A stretch of DNA of 64,000 bases from Biscogniauxia marginata. Taxonomy: Eukaryota > Ascomycota > Sordariomycetes > Xylariales > Xylariaceae. Position 1 is the stretch's first letter. Every line of letters starts with the position of its first letter. The position numbers and the translations under genes were made by a program. This document shows positions 46,432 through 57,325 of this stretch, one piece after another. The stretch covers positions 124,001-188,000 of the forward strand of contig MU404093.1 of NCBI GenBank assembly GCA_022695795.1, written 5' to 3'. The notes below the pieces were generated by a model. That model was not told the origin of the DNA and ran no database searches. It saw only the letters and a list, made by a program, of their open reading frames with translations.

Positions 46432-48422
46432 ATGCCTCCACGCAAGCGAGAAACCGCTGCCAAATCGGCTGCCCGCAAGTCGACTCAAACCCGCAGCGCC
46501 CGAGCCAGTCCACTTACCGCAGCTCTGACTAAGAGGCAAGCGGCACAGCAGCAGAAGGAAGAAAGGGAGGCCGTCGCCCGCCGAACTCAACGAAGAATCC
46601 AACGACGCCAGGCACGAACAATGGAGCTGCCACCTCACCCGAATGACTATAAGCTCGTCCTCACCGTGACGCAGGTCACGCGCAAGCGAACCGCCAACCC
46701 GCCTTTCGACGACCGTATCAACAAGCGCAGGAACATCGCTCAGCAATACCCCTGGGAATGGAACAACGGACTTGAGCAGCTGCCTTCGCCCTTTGAGCCC
46801 GTGCCTGGTCCGCTAGGAGCAGCCCCTGAAGAAGGAGCCACCCCCGATGAGAATCCGGTCGACGCTATGGGTGACTTCGCGAAGCTGCCCACTGAGATCC
46901 GCGACGAGATATTCCGCTACCTCGGCCTCTGCGGACATGAGATCCGCGTGCTTCGCGGTTGGTCCCTTGTCTACCCGCGCGCGAAACCTCGTCTGGACCT
47001 CGCCTTTCTGTACACGTGCAAAGTCCTCCGGTACCAGGGCCTCCGCATCCTCTTCGGCGAGAACACCTTCCTGTACGACCTGCGGGACCCGTCGGACGGG
47101 CACCCGGCGACGTCGCGGGTGCTGGCAGCCGTGTTCGGGAACTGCGTCGTGCCCATCAACCAGTACGGGCACCTGGTCCGACACGTCAAGATCCGCGTGC
47201 TGGCGAACCGCATGAACTCCCACGGGAGCAAGGAAAACTTCGTCAACGCGATTCGCAAGTTCCTGCCCTCTGGCGGCCTGCTGGCACCGGCGAACATCCA
47301 TACCTTGACGATCGAGGTGACGGCGCTCCGCCAGTGCGACCTGCGCTGGCCCGGGTGGAGGAGCCGGCCCGACGAGGTGCCGATATGCGAGTTCTTCGAG
47401 CACGGGTCTCGGGCCCGCGACGCCCTGCTGGAGCTGCAGGTTCAGTGGGTGCGCGTGCTGGCACATGACAAGGACGGCCGTCTGTTCGAGACGGTGTGCG
47501 ATCTGCGGCACGTCTTCAAGCAGAAGCAGATGATGATGGTGATGCAGGATGGTGGCTATGACGAACAAGCTCCTGTGATGGACGTCCAGCCCATGGTCGA
47601 GCTTTGGGAGCACAATGTCCGTCAGGTATGTACCCCGAGTGATTTATATCTTTGCAATGTCCTTTGCTCTCTTTTGGCTATTCTTTAATCGATTTAGGAG
47701 TTGTGTGGCATATTTACCCCTGAAATTTTCGCGCTTCTCGAATTCTACTCTCTCTCTTTATCCGCAGTTTTCTACCTGCTGCTCAATTTTCCATTGGGAT
47801 CTCACCAGTAGCCTCTCACTCTCATGAGCTTACTCTCAGCCCACCGGCCCCGAAGATGATATTAGCAAAGGAAAACTAACATCTGCTCGCGAACAAGGCC
47901 AAAGCTCACCTGTGCAACCTCGCGTGGCGCCTCAGGAGCTTAGCTACGGACCCGCAGAAAGCCGTCAACGAGCTGCAACTCTGGACCGAGGTAGTTGCTC
48001 AGGACAATTATGATCCCAACCTCGTCAACGAAGACGGTCTAGGGGGATCTGGCGACGAGGAGGAGGAGATCGGATATGAGGGCCACCAACATGGTGAACG
48101 TACGTGGCCTACCGTGCGACGTCAGGGGCGAGACGAACAAGAACTCCTATCTCTGCCTCCGGACTGGCGCGAGCCGTCGTCATCGTTGTCGGCGTCGGCG
48201 TCGGCGTCGGGTGACCGGGCGAAAGCGCCCAGGGCCGCTGCGGCGGCGAAGAAAGGAAAGGCAAGAGCGGACATTCTTGATTCCGTGGAGCCCGAACTGG
48301 AGCTCACGGAGGAGTGGCTCGAGCAGGTCGAGCCGGTGGACGAGGAGGATAGCTTGTTCGTGGCTGATCGGGTGGTGGACACTCCTGATCTCGACTTGGA
48401 AGGAGAAGAGGCTGAGATCTGA
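46432..48422 (+). CDS. F-box-like domain protein
   Basis: Two exons, 46432-47625 and 47898-48422, are joined in phase 0 (GTATGT donor, CTAAC branch site about 20 nt before the acceptor) and give 572 residues. A Lys/Arg/Gln-rich N-terminus (1-65) looks like a nuclear-localisation or coiled region. An F-box-like helix pair begins near residue 147 (FAKLPTEIRDEIFRYLGL), followed by the pattern of fungal F-box proteins seen as LAFLYTCKVLRYQGLRILFGENTF. The C-terminal part is acidic with a short Ser/Ala repeat. F-box proteins recruit substrates to SCF ubiquitin ligases; here Skp1 binding and the substrate are unproven. Exon 1 is markedly GC-rich. It converges on POL31. Confidence 0.82.
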
Positions 48423-49247
48423 TATCGACGTGGGGGAAGAGGTTAGGGGAGGGGAGGGGGTTAGACTTTTAGCTCTGAGGGTACTGTTTTCGCGGGTTGG
48501 GAGCTTGCTATATGCGTATTGATGAGTGAAGGGTTAGAGCTAAGGGAGGTATGAAAGGAGACGAAACGTTGGTTTTTCTCATAACACGTTGCGCTGCATA
48601 TGTTACTGGTACTATAAATAGATATACATGCGCTCGTACGAATTATCAATGGTTTTTTAGGGGGGTCTTTTTTTTTCTTCTCTCCATATGTTTATTGCGT
48701 CCGCTTGGGTACCTCCTGGCCTGGTCTAGACGGGCATTTAGGACTTAGTCGTTGGGAAGAAGTCGTCTTTTACTTTGTGCTTCTTCGTATACTCGTAGAT
48801 ACATATAGATCCTCTTCACTTCACCCCCTTTTCTCTAGGTATATTTATTCCTCCCCCCCCCCCTTTTTTTTTTTCTGTTGAAAGATTCAAGAGGGAGAGG
48901 AGGGAAAAAAAGAGAAGGGACAAGTATTTCTTTTAATTTCAGTTTCCCGGTTTGCGAGGGTTTTTTTTTTTCTTTCCTCTCTCGGGCTCTTGGTCCCTCG
49001 TCCTCGCTATGCTTATGGCTATGGGCTATGGCTATGCTTATGTCGTTTTCTCCTTCTCCTTTTCTTCTTCGTTTTACTAGTTCCTCACTCATCTTTCATC
49101 ACATTTATATGCCTATATTAAATATTTTTCCTATCCCTTACATCCTCCCCTCCCCCTCCCCCTTTTCCTCAATACACACACATACACACACACTTCTCTC
49201 GTTTCCCTTTTGTTTATTGTTTGTCGTATGTGTGTTTTCAGTCTCAC
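48423..49247. other. Convergent 3' intergenic region, F-box-like gene/POL31
   Basis: About 825 bp between converging stop codons, with C, T and A homopolymer runs at 48853-48880 and 48961-48972. No gene is seen. Confidence 0.6.
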
Positions 49248-51079
49248 TCAGCCGACCGAGATCTTGACCCTGGACACGTCGAGCGTCTCCGAGTCGACGA
49301 GGACCAGCTCCCGCGTGGCGGCGAAGGAGGGCACGGCGACGAGGCGCACGGCGGCGGAGGAGTCGGAGTCGGAATCGGACGGGCGGATCACGCGCGTGCC
49401 GAACTCGGGCTGGCAACCGACGAAGTAGAGGTGCGGACACGTCTGCATGACGAAGGGGTCGTCATCTTGGAAGGGGTAGCTCCCTGGTTTTGTTTTTATT
49501 AGTTAGGTTATATAGGTAGATAGTTTAGAAAAGAAAAACCCTTTCTTTTTTAGTTCGCAGAATACTGGAAAGGGACAGGAACTGGAACTTTGGGGGGGGG
49601 GGGGAGGGGAACTTGACTTACATAAAGTATCGGGCGCGGTCGGCGCGCAGCACCGCCATCGGCACGTGGCCTCCATCATGCCCAGGCGGTCGTCGCTGCC
49701 GACGTACTTGAATATGTCGTCGATGTTCTGGCCGCCCGTGCCCAGGACCCTCCAGCCGTCGACCTCGCCCTCCCAGGGGTTCGTCACCGTGTCGAACCAG
49801 CCGGCGGCCTCTTTCCCCCCGGGCCCGGGGCCCGGCTGGGACGCGTAGATCCGGGACTTGGGGAACATGGCCGGGTGGATCGGCTGCTGCGGGTAGCTCG
49901 CGTTGGCCGGGTCCTGCGCGCCGGGTAGCAGCGTGACGGGCATCGTGGGTAGGAGCGCCGAGAGGAACCCGTCCAGCAGCTGCGACGGCAGCGCGTTGTA
50001 GGAGCTGCTGTCGTAGCCGTACTTCTTCTGCTGCTGGTGCTGTTGCGCCTTGTCCTTCGGGTCCTCGTCCGCGGCCGGCCGCTCCTCGAGCGAGATCGAG
50101 TTCCCCGCGATGATGAGCCGGCTGATGTGGGACAGCTCCTGCTGCGCCGCCGGGTCCAGGGCCTCGCCGAGCAGGTACTCGAGCAGGAGGCTGAGCTCGA
50201 GGGCGTGGGACGTGTCGTTGCCGGAGAAGCTCAGCCCGGACACTATGGCTATCTTGCCCCCGCTGCCCTTGGGCCGGGAATCGGTCATCTCCTCGTCTTC
50301 GTCCTTCACCTTCTTGGGTTTGCTCGTGCCGTTCGTCGGCGGCTTCGATACGGCCCATCGGTCCGGCTGCGCCGGCAGACCGGGGAACTTCACACCGATC
50401 ACCTCCAATTCTCCGTTGACGTTTTCGGTGCCCAGGACGGCTATGATACACCCCGTGACGAGGACGACATCCTTGAGCACGTCGCCCGTTAGACGTATAC
50501 GACCTGACTCGTCCTCGAGGGTGACGGCATCGGAGCCGTCGTCAGAGTAGTACTTGTTGTCGGATACGGGCGCAGAAATCCATCGCTGCAGAGAATATTA
50601 GCCGACACTGTTTCATTTGCTCGGCGAAGCACTGTCACGTACATCCTTAGAGACGTCCTCCAGAATGTTGGGCTTCAGGGGCATGTCCATGTAGACGGTG
50701 CCCGAGACCCAGCACAGCTCGCCCTGGCGGATGTCCAGTACCCGCTCGGCCTTCTTGCAGGGCTCGCCGCCGATGACAGTATCGGCCCAGGCGGCAGCGG
50801 CGATCTGGTCGACAGCGGGCTTGATCTTGGTAAGCCGCAGGAAGTACATGTCGGCGAACTGCTGCTTGTACGACCTCTCCTTGTTTAGTCTGAAGGTGTG
50901 GAGGGGCCTGTAGCTCGAGGCGACCCTCTCCAGCTCATCTTCCGGCTTGCCCCTAAGTCGGCGGTCAGTCACAGAACTTGGGTTCAGGGTACGTCTATGA
51001 ACGTGGCTGTTGCGCGCGGGCGTGAGACTTACGAAGGCTTCCGGAGCATGTTGCCTGGTATGTCATCGAGGGCAGACAT
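49248..51079 (-). CDS. pol31: DNA polymerase delta small subunit Pol31/Cdc1
   Basis: This B-subunit of replicative DNA polymerase delta bridges the catalytic subunit and the third subunit. Four exons on the minus strand (51079-51033, 50952-50643, 50585-49622, 49483-49248) give 518 residues in continuous frame. Landmarks: KERSYKQQFADMYFLRL near the N-terminus, the OB-fold part GELCWVSGTVYMDMPLKPNIL, then the inactive phosphodiesterase fold with GKIAIVSGLSFSG, RLIIAGNS and MPVTLLPGAQDPANASYPQQP. Near the end are TNPWEGEVDGWRVLGTGGQN, DRLGMMEATCRW, PTAPDTLWSYPFQDDDPF and CPHLYFVGCQPEFGTRVI. A Gln/Lys insert (about KDKAQQHQQQKK) lies between phosphodiesterase motifs. It is divergent from YTM1 with 501 bp between starts and has two ACGCGT boxes upstream. 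Confidence 0.97.
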
Positions 51080-51171
51080 TGTGGGTTGCATATGAGAAAA
51101 CTTGAGCCTCAATGACCAGGGTCTACGGAATTGCGCATTCCGGGAAGAGTGGTGAGGATTGAAGCAGGCGA

Positions 51172-51196
51172 ACGCGTCTGTGAGTTGAAGACGCGT
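51172..51196 (-). promoter_or_regulatory. Pair of MluI cell-cycle boxes (ACGCGT) upstream of POL31
   Basis: ACGCGT occurs at 51172-51177 and 51191-51196, 93-118 bp before the POL31 ATG, followed by TTTTTGGCG. In yeasts this hexamer is the MBF (Mbp1-Swi6 / Cdc10) site that times DNA-synthesis genes to G1/S. Orientation and function for POL31 are inferred from distance and gene role. Confidence 0.6.
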
Positions 51197-51340
51197 TTTT
51201 GGCGTTAATTGATTGTGGCGCACAAATAGGTACTGATTGTGGCTTGATGTCAGCCACAAATATCAAGCTTGAGGTTTAATAGGTCCACTTAGTTGGACCT
51301 ACCCCTGTCTCGCGGGGTAAGGCTGAACAAGGCTACAACC

Positions 51341-51358
51341 TTTTTTTTTTTTTTTTTT
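51341..51358. repeat. Poly-T tract (T)18
   Basis: An uninterrupted run of 18 T residues lies 223 bp upstream of YTM1. Poly(dA:dT) tracts commonly exclude nucleosomes in fungal promoters, so a promoter role is plausible. Confidence 0.85.
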
Positions 51359-51580
51359 CAATCCTGGACGGAAAAACTTCCAAGAGACATCTTGACAGTC
51401 CCAATTTCCCAATAATTCGAATTTAGCCTTACGTTCTTTGAATTTTCGGCCACTTTCTCTTCTCATCGCGTATTATTACTATTTATGACATAATTGGTCT
51501 AAATTGATCTGGAATCCCCCATTGGTAGGTATTCTTCGCAATTCATCAAAGGCTTCTTGGGACTGGACTTGAGTCTCGCG

Positions 51581-53177
51581 ATGGAAGACACGCCCATGGG
51601 ACAGCCTACAATGGCTGAGGCCCAGCAGATCCGAGTCAACTTTACCACATCATCGCCCGACATCCAATTACCGGACGGGAAGAGCCAATTGCTCGTCCCC
51701 GCAGGTAAGCTATCCATCCATCCATCCATCCGTGCGCATAAATAACAGTAACTGATCTGCTTGTCTCCCCCAAGACATCAAGCGCTATGGCCTGTCCCGA
51801 GTCCTTAACTCCGAGTCGATGCTCGACACTCCCTCACCGATCCCCTTTGACTTCCTCATCGACGGCACCTTTCTGCGCACGTCGCTGGAGGACTACCTGA
51901 AGACCAACGGGCTCTCGTTCGAGTCCACCCTCACGCTGCAGTATGTCCGCAGCCTGATACCGCCCGTCTACCAGGCGAGCTTCGAGCACGATGACTGGAT
52001 CAGCGACGTTGACGTGCTGTCCGCCACCTCGCGCGCCGGCGTCTGGTCCGGCGACAAGTTCGCCACGGGCCAGGACCGCCTTCTGTCGGCCTCGTACGAT
52101 GGCCTGCTGCGCGTGTGGAACAGCTCGGGGAATGTGATCGCGACGTCACCGGCTGGCGGCCACGGCGCTAGCATCAAGGCGGCCAAGTTCTTCTCGGCGA
52201 CGCAGGTCGCATCCGCGGGGCTCGACCGCACGGTCCGGGTGTGGAAGTACGCCGAGTCGGCGGACCGACTCTCGGGGACGTTGCGGCCCGCTCTCGAGCT
52301 ATACGGGCACGAGGCTACCGTCGACGGACTTGATGTACACGGCCCCAGTGGTCGCATCATCAGCGCCTCGGCCGACGGTAGCGTCGCGCTGTGGTCAACT
52401 TCAAAGTCAAGCGCACCCGCCGCGCCCGCGTCGCTCCTGCCCGGCGCCGGCGCGAGCCTCTCCAAGAAGCGCAAGCTCGCCTCCTCATCAACGACCTCTC
52501 CCGCGCCGCAGCGCGGCCCCCTCTCACTCATCAAGATCCACTCCTCTGCTGCGACGGCCGTCATTTTCGACCCGGCCGACAGCACGGTCGCGTACTCGGC
52601 GTCGCACGACCACACGGTCCGCACCATCGACCTGACGACGTCCCGCGTCGAGAGCACGATCACGACCTCGCACCCGCTTCTCTCGCTGTGCGCGCTCCGG
52701 CGCGCCAACACTCACGCCTCTGGAAGTAGTAGTAGCAGTGTACTCCTCGCAGCCGGCACCTCGGCCCGTCACATAACGCTGATCGACCCGCGGGTTTCGA
52801 CGTCGACGACCTCGGTCCTCACACTGCGCGGGCACCGGAACATGGTCTCGTGCCTGCAAGGGTCTCCGACCGACGAGCACGCGCTCGTCTCGGGCTCCTA
52901 CGACGGCACCTGCCGCGTCTGGGACCTGCGGAGCGCGCGCGCGGGGACCCGCGCCGAGGGCGGCGGCGGCGTCAGCGAGTCCGTCTACGTCATCGAGCGC
53001 GAGAAGAAGAAGCAGGATAAGAGCGGTAGTAGTAGGGGGGGTAGGGACGACGTCCCCGGGCGCGGCGCAAAGGTGTTCGGCGTCGCCTGGGACAGGGACT
53101 GGGGCATCGTGAGCGCGGGCGAGGATAAGATGGTGCAGATTAACCGGGGGAGGGATATACTCGCCGCGACGACGTAG
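51581..53177 (+). CDS. ytm1: Ribosome biogenesis WD-repeat protein Ytm1
   Basis: Ytm1 (WDR12) forms the PeBoW/Nop7 complex with Erb1 and Nop7 and is pulled from pre-60S particles by the AAA protein Rea1. Exons are 51581-51704 and 51775-53177 (GTAAGC donor, AAG acceptor), giving 508 residues. The N-terminal NLE/UBL domain spans the intron: [16 protein letters not shown], then [14 protein letters not shown]. It contains the acidic region that docks on the Rea1 MIDAS domain in the known family. A beta-propeller follows, with repeats ending [54 protein letters not shown] and [11 protein letters not shown]. Ser/Pro/Ala-rich loops enlarge the middle propeller blades. The preceding open frame has no upstream ATG. 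Confidence 0.96.
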
Positions 53178-53754
53178 GTAGTTGGGTAGTCAGGTCGAGT
53201 GAGTGAGTGTACCTAGGGAGGATTAAGATTTGGGACATGTGCGCGTGTTACGTGCGAGTTGTAATTTATCGGTTAGAGGGAGATAGACAAAGGGTGCAGA
53301 TCGGGTAACGAGGAGAAGAAAAAAGGGGGCGAGAGACAGAAAAAGGAGTATAAATATTATACCTTGAATTATAAATCCTTAACTTTTTATATCAGGTTTT
53401 TTATATATAAAATAGATGTATATAACACCTTTCCTAAGACTTCATATATATAAAGATCATAAAATAAAACAAATTAAATCATATATAAATAGGCTTTTAC
53501 TTATAAGTACAATAAATATTGTGAGTGTCTTAAGCCTGTATTTGTGGTGTCATGTCATGTTCCTAGGTTTGATTTCCGTTTCTAAGAGGTCAGTTGGCTG
53601 GCTGGCTGGCTGATGATGATACTGATGAAGGTCCGCACCACCGCACCGTATCACATCACATCACATCACCTCTCCCTTCACTGAGAGGTACATAATACCC
53701 CCCCAACCCTTCAACAACCTCAACAATAAGCCCCAATCTCACTCTCCCTCTCCC
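53178..53754. other. Convergent 3' intergenic region, YTM1/exonuclease
   Basis: About 580 bp, very AT-rich at 53340-53530, with short CACAT and GGCT tandem repeats (53600-53670). No gene is seen. Confidence 0.6.
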
Positions 53755-55573
53755 TCACACCTCCATCTCCACCTCAACCCCCCTCTCACCACCATCACCA
53801 CCGCCGCCCCCGCCACCCCCCTCATCATCACCGCCGTCCTCCCACCTGCCCGTGGCGAGGAACTTGAGGACGGCGGGGTACCAGAGGCGCATGAAGGGCG
53901 GGGGGATGGTGCTCACGACCTCGGCGTGCAGGCGGTCCTCGTCGAGGGGCAGGTGCTCGGCCTTGATGGCCGAGAGGATGTACTTGGTTACGGTCGACGT
54001 CTTGAGGGGCGGGTCGCGCAGCAGCCGCGCGATCGAGTCCGGGTCCAGGTCGTGGCAGTGCCACAGGTAGTAGGCCCGCAGCGCCGCGAAGGTGGCCCGC
54101 GTCCGCGGCCGCGACGCCCGGAAGATGGCCGCGCGGTCCTCGCACGCCTCGACGCGCGAGTCCTTGGGCTGCGCCGGGGACCCCGAGCGCGGGCTCTTCT
54201 TGGCCTTTGCCGTGGTCGCGGTGGCGGTTGCGGTGACGGTTGCGGTGGCCGTTGCCGTCACCGTCGCGGAGGAGCCGGTAGTGGTTTGTTCTATATCCTC
54301 GATCTTGATACTTTCGAGGACAGAGGCGACATAAGTCTCTGACGTAGCAGCTGAGGGACCGGGGGTGGTGGTATCTTCTGTTGCTTCGACGGGTTCGTCA
54401 CGGGTGGCTAGCTCGACGCCCTCGGCTAGCCGGATGGGAAGGTTGCGCTCCGCATGATACGGAGTGGGTGGGCAGGGATCGAGTTGTTTTCTGTGATGTT
54501 CTAGAATGGCGTATAAGTGTAGACCGGCATAGGCGTCCGAGGCAGAGTCTAGATAACATAAGCCCTATAAAGCTAACGAATGAAGCATCCCGGTCGGGAA
54601 ATCACCTACATATAATCTGGTCCATGGTTAAGGCTTTTGTCCAGTCGCTCGAGCGGATATCATGCCCCTTGAATAGGGGGAGATGCAGATACTCTTGGAC
54701 CTGTGTTGCCAAAGGCACAAGTCTCTTGTTGATATTGTGATACTGGCCTTTAGAGGAGTACGTGACCAATTTATACAAGTGGCTCAACTCCATCAAGCCC
54801 CTCGAGTGAATGTCTAGGTGATTCCGCAGCCGGGTGGTATCGCCTTTAATAGCTACGCCGACCTTAGTGATGCCCGCATCCTCCATGATGGTCCTAAACG
54901 ACGGCCCGACCATATCATCATTGTCAGGGAACAAAGCGACGTGGAAAAGGCCGATGCGGCTGGGGCTCGCTAGTTGAATCAGGGAGATGTTGTTCTTGAG
55001 GCCGTGCCATCTCGATGAATCGGCTATCCATTCCAGGTCAAAGCCGAGGACCTCCTCGTCCATGAAGTACTGTTGGCAGATCCGTTCCATCGTGTGCGTG
55101 CTGCGACAGTAGTGGACCTTGACTTTCTGCTCCGTCCCGTCCTCGGCAGTGCGTCGAAAGTGCGTGTAAGACCAGAAGGACTCGGGGGACCCGGCGGGGG
55201 CATTCTTAGCGGCGTAGAACATGTCATCCATCATCTTGAAGTCCAGCGCAGGGAAGGGCGGGTCTTTGGTGACTTCGTCGAGGAGTTCTCGGCCGCTGGC
55301 TGCCTCATTATTCCGAGCCCCAGGGGCTGCTTTCTGGCCCGCAGCAGTTTCTATGGACGCAACCGGTTGCTTTCTGACCGGGTTTCGGAACCCCCCTGAA
55401 CTCTGGTAGTCGAGCTTTCGTATGCGGAGTGGCCGCTCCCGACTCGCCGGGAAAGAAGCGTCACTCAATGCACGGGTGGCCTGGACAGGGGAGGCTGGCG
55501 ATCGCGGACCGGGGGAGAAGGCGATGCCTCGGGTGGGATGCCATAGTCGGTGTCTCGGGGTGGTTGTGGTCAT
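53755..55573 (-). CDS. Werner-type 3'-5' exonuclease (DEDDy) without helicase domain
   Basis: Two exons on the minus strand, 55573-54610 and 54548-53755 (GTAGGT donor, TAG acceptor), give 585 residues. The DEDDy active site is complete: ExoI D179 and E181 (VLGFDLEWIAD), ExoII D245 (VGVAIKGDTTRL) and ExoIII Y322/D326 (YSASDAYAGLHLY), which is rebuilt across the intron. The N-terminus is Ser/Arg/Pro-rich and probably disordered. After the exonuclease comes a linker with a Thr/Ala/Val tandem repeat. The last helical domain (about 485-570: RAYYLWHCHDLDPDSIARLL, then STVTKYILSAI) resembles the helix-turn-helix found behind some RecQ/WRN proteins. No ATPase or helicase motifs are present. The upstream frame up to 55861 has no ATG until 55573. 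Role in repair or RNA silencing is unproven. Confidence 0.9.
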
Positions 55574-56284
55574 ACTGGGTAGAATCTGTTGTAGTAGTAT
55601 ATAAGAGCTGGAGAGCAGCAGGCAGAGGACCAGGTTAGCGAGCACTGGGAGAAGTGGTGGTTTAATAACAAAACGAACCGCAAGGCGAACGAGGTGCGCA
55701 ACGCACTCAGAGCATTGCCAGCGGACTCGGGGCTCCCGCGTAGATTCATTTGCGAATGACAATTGTGGGCTGGCAGGTCTGCTCCATGATGGCCACGCAG
55801 CTGGAGCAGAGTCACGGTGTGTAAAGCTGATGTTAGGCAGACGCGCGCCCGCAGGTTTCAACAGGTCGAGGTTCGAGGGTCAAGCGACGAATTGGAGGAT
55901 GTGAACAAGGTCGGAGGTGTGGACTGTGGACCGTGGACCTGGCAAATTTCACCCCGGCCGCCAACGATTATAACTAGTGCCGAGTGTAATGCGCTAAGCT
56001 TAGTCATCCGAGCTTCCATTGGCACGACACGGCATCAGGTGACAGGCCAAGTGCCCTCCAAAAAGAGAGAAACAGCCGTCAAGAAACCTTCCCTCGACTC
56101 TCCATGTCTTTTTACAACAAGCCCAATATTTAAATAATAAGACATAAGCCGACGACGAAAAAAAACCAAAAAAAAAAAACCCCCCAAATAAACAAATAAA
56201 TAAACTCGGCAGAATATTTTTCTATTTGGCCGATCTTGCACACGAACCCGGGCCTTGTCGAACACGTCAACCCCCGCCGCCAAC
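55574..56284. promoter_or_regulatory. Divergent upstream region, exonuclease/LSM5
   Basis: About 710 bp between start codons. A-rich and T-rich runs at 56158-56205 lie close to LSM5. No gene is seen. Confidence 0.55.
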
Positions 56285-56922
56285 ATGGCATCTCAACTGC
56301 TGCCTTTAGGTACGTATGGCCGACCACACACACACCCCCTTCCCTCCGTACCTGATAATATCCCTGCAATCCTACTCACCGCACAGCCCGCCAGCCAGTT
56401 AGCCATCCATATGGACCACTGCTAATCAAAGCCGTAGAACTCATTGACAAGTGTGTCGGCTCACGGATATGGGTCATCATGAAGGGCGACAAGGGTACGT
56501 ATGAATTCTCTACCGCAGAATTGTCCTTGTGTGCGTGTGTGTATGTTCCCCGGGGAGCTGATGCATGGTGTCGCAGAATTCAGTGGCACTCTCCTGGGCT
56601 TCGATGACTACGTCAGTAAGTAAATATCCCGTTTTCGCCCTTGACTCTTAGAGACTTGCGATGAATAGCTAACGTCTTCATTGTAGACATGGTGCTGGAG
56701 GACGTGACGGAATTGTAAGCGTACCTCCCGAGCTCGAGCCTTATCAGGTAGGAATCTAACAGACACCAGTGACTACTCTGGGAACCACACCAAGCTCTCC
56801 AAGATCCTGCTGAACGGGAACAACATCTGCATGGTATGCTCTTGGATTTTCCATCCATGGATGCACCTACTTACTCGTCTCTTTAGTTAATACCAGGGGG
56901 CGAAGGGCCCGTGGGCACATGA
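56285..56922 (+). CDS. lsm5: U6 snRNA-associated Sm-like protein LSm5
   Basis: LSm5 is one of seven subunits of the LSm2-8 ring (U6 snRNA, splicing) and the LSm1-7 ring (mRNA decay). Six small exons encode it: 56285-56309, then 56432-56494 or 56387-56494, then 56577-56615, 56687-56714, 56770-56833 and 56887-56922. The product is 84 residues, or 99 with the upstream acceptor. Sm1 is [23 protein letters not shown] with GFDDYVNMVLEDVTEF; Sm2 is KILLNGNNICMLIPGGEGP, the expected LSm5 signature. Both acceptors before exon 2 keep frame. The downstream one gives LPLAVELIDK, closest to the conserved start; the upstream one adds 15 residues and has a better CAG acceptor. Five introns in 638 bp is unusually dense for this window. 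Confidence 0.95.
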
Positions 56923-57325
56923 TGATTATCGGGCTTAGTTGAGGAATCTGGTCATGAAGAGATAGGTCTACGGAGTCCGGCGCAGTGGAGGGGCATCCCC
57001 GGAGAAGACAAGACGACTTAGCAGGGGCGAGAAGGAAAATATACCTTGCACCACATGAGGACGGGGAAAAGACCCAAAACAATGATTTTGTGTACGAATA
57101 TTATGACCCGAACGAGACCCGATTAATCCAGGAATCTAGCCATGATGCGCTTAGGGAGCAGATGCTCAAAGTCAGCGGGGGAAATACATTTTTTTTTATA
57201 GCCGGCCGGTTTAAAATATAAAACCTTGTGCGCCAGCACCATTAACGCCATCCATATAACCGAACCTTGACCTCAGTTTGCTTTGCATGAGGAAACAAAA
57301 GAAAAACAAGACATGCTGCCATGCC
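56923..57325. other. Convergent 3' region LSM5/RPB11
   Basis: About 400 bp between converging stop codons, with a T-run at 57190-57199. It should hold both 3' UTRs. No gene is seen. Confidence 0.6.

Larger units (their letters stand above)
51080..51580. promoter_or_regulatory. Shared divergent promoter region POL31/YTM1
   Basis: This 501-bp region holds two MluI cell-cycle boxes near POL31 (51172-51177 and 51191-51196) and a (T)18 tract at 51341-51358 between the genes. It presumably serves both genes. Confidence 0.7.

Noticed and set aside
55574..55861. Upstream extension of the exonuclease gene
   Set aside because: The frame is open but contains no ATG before 55573.
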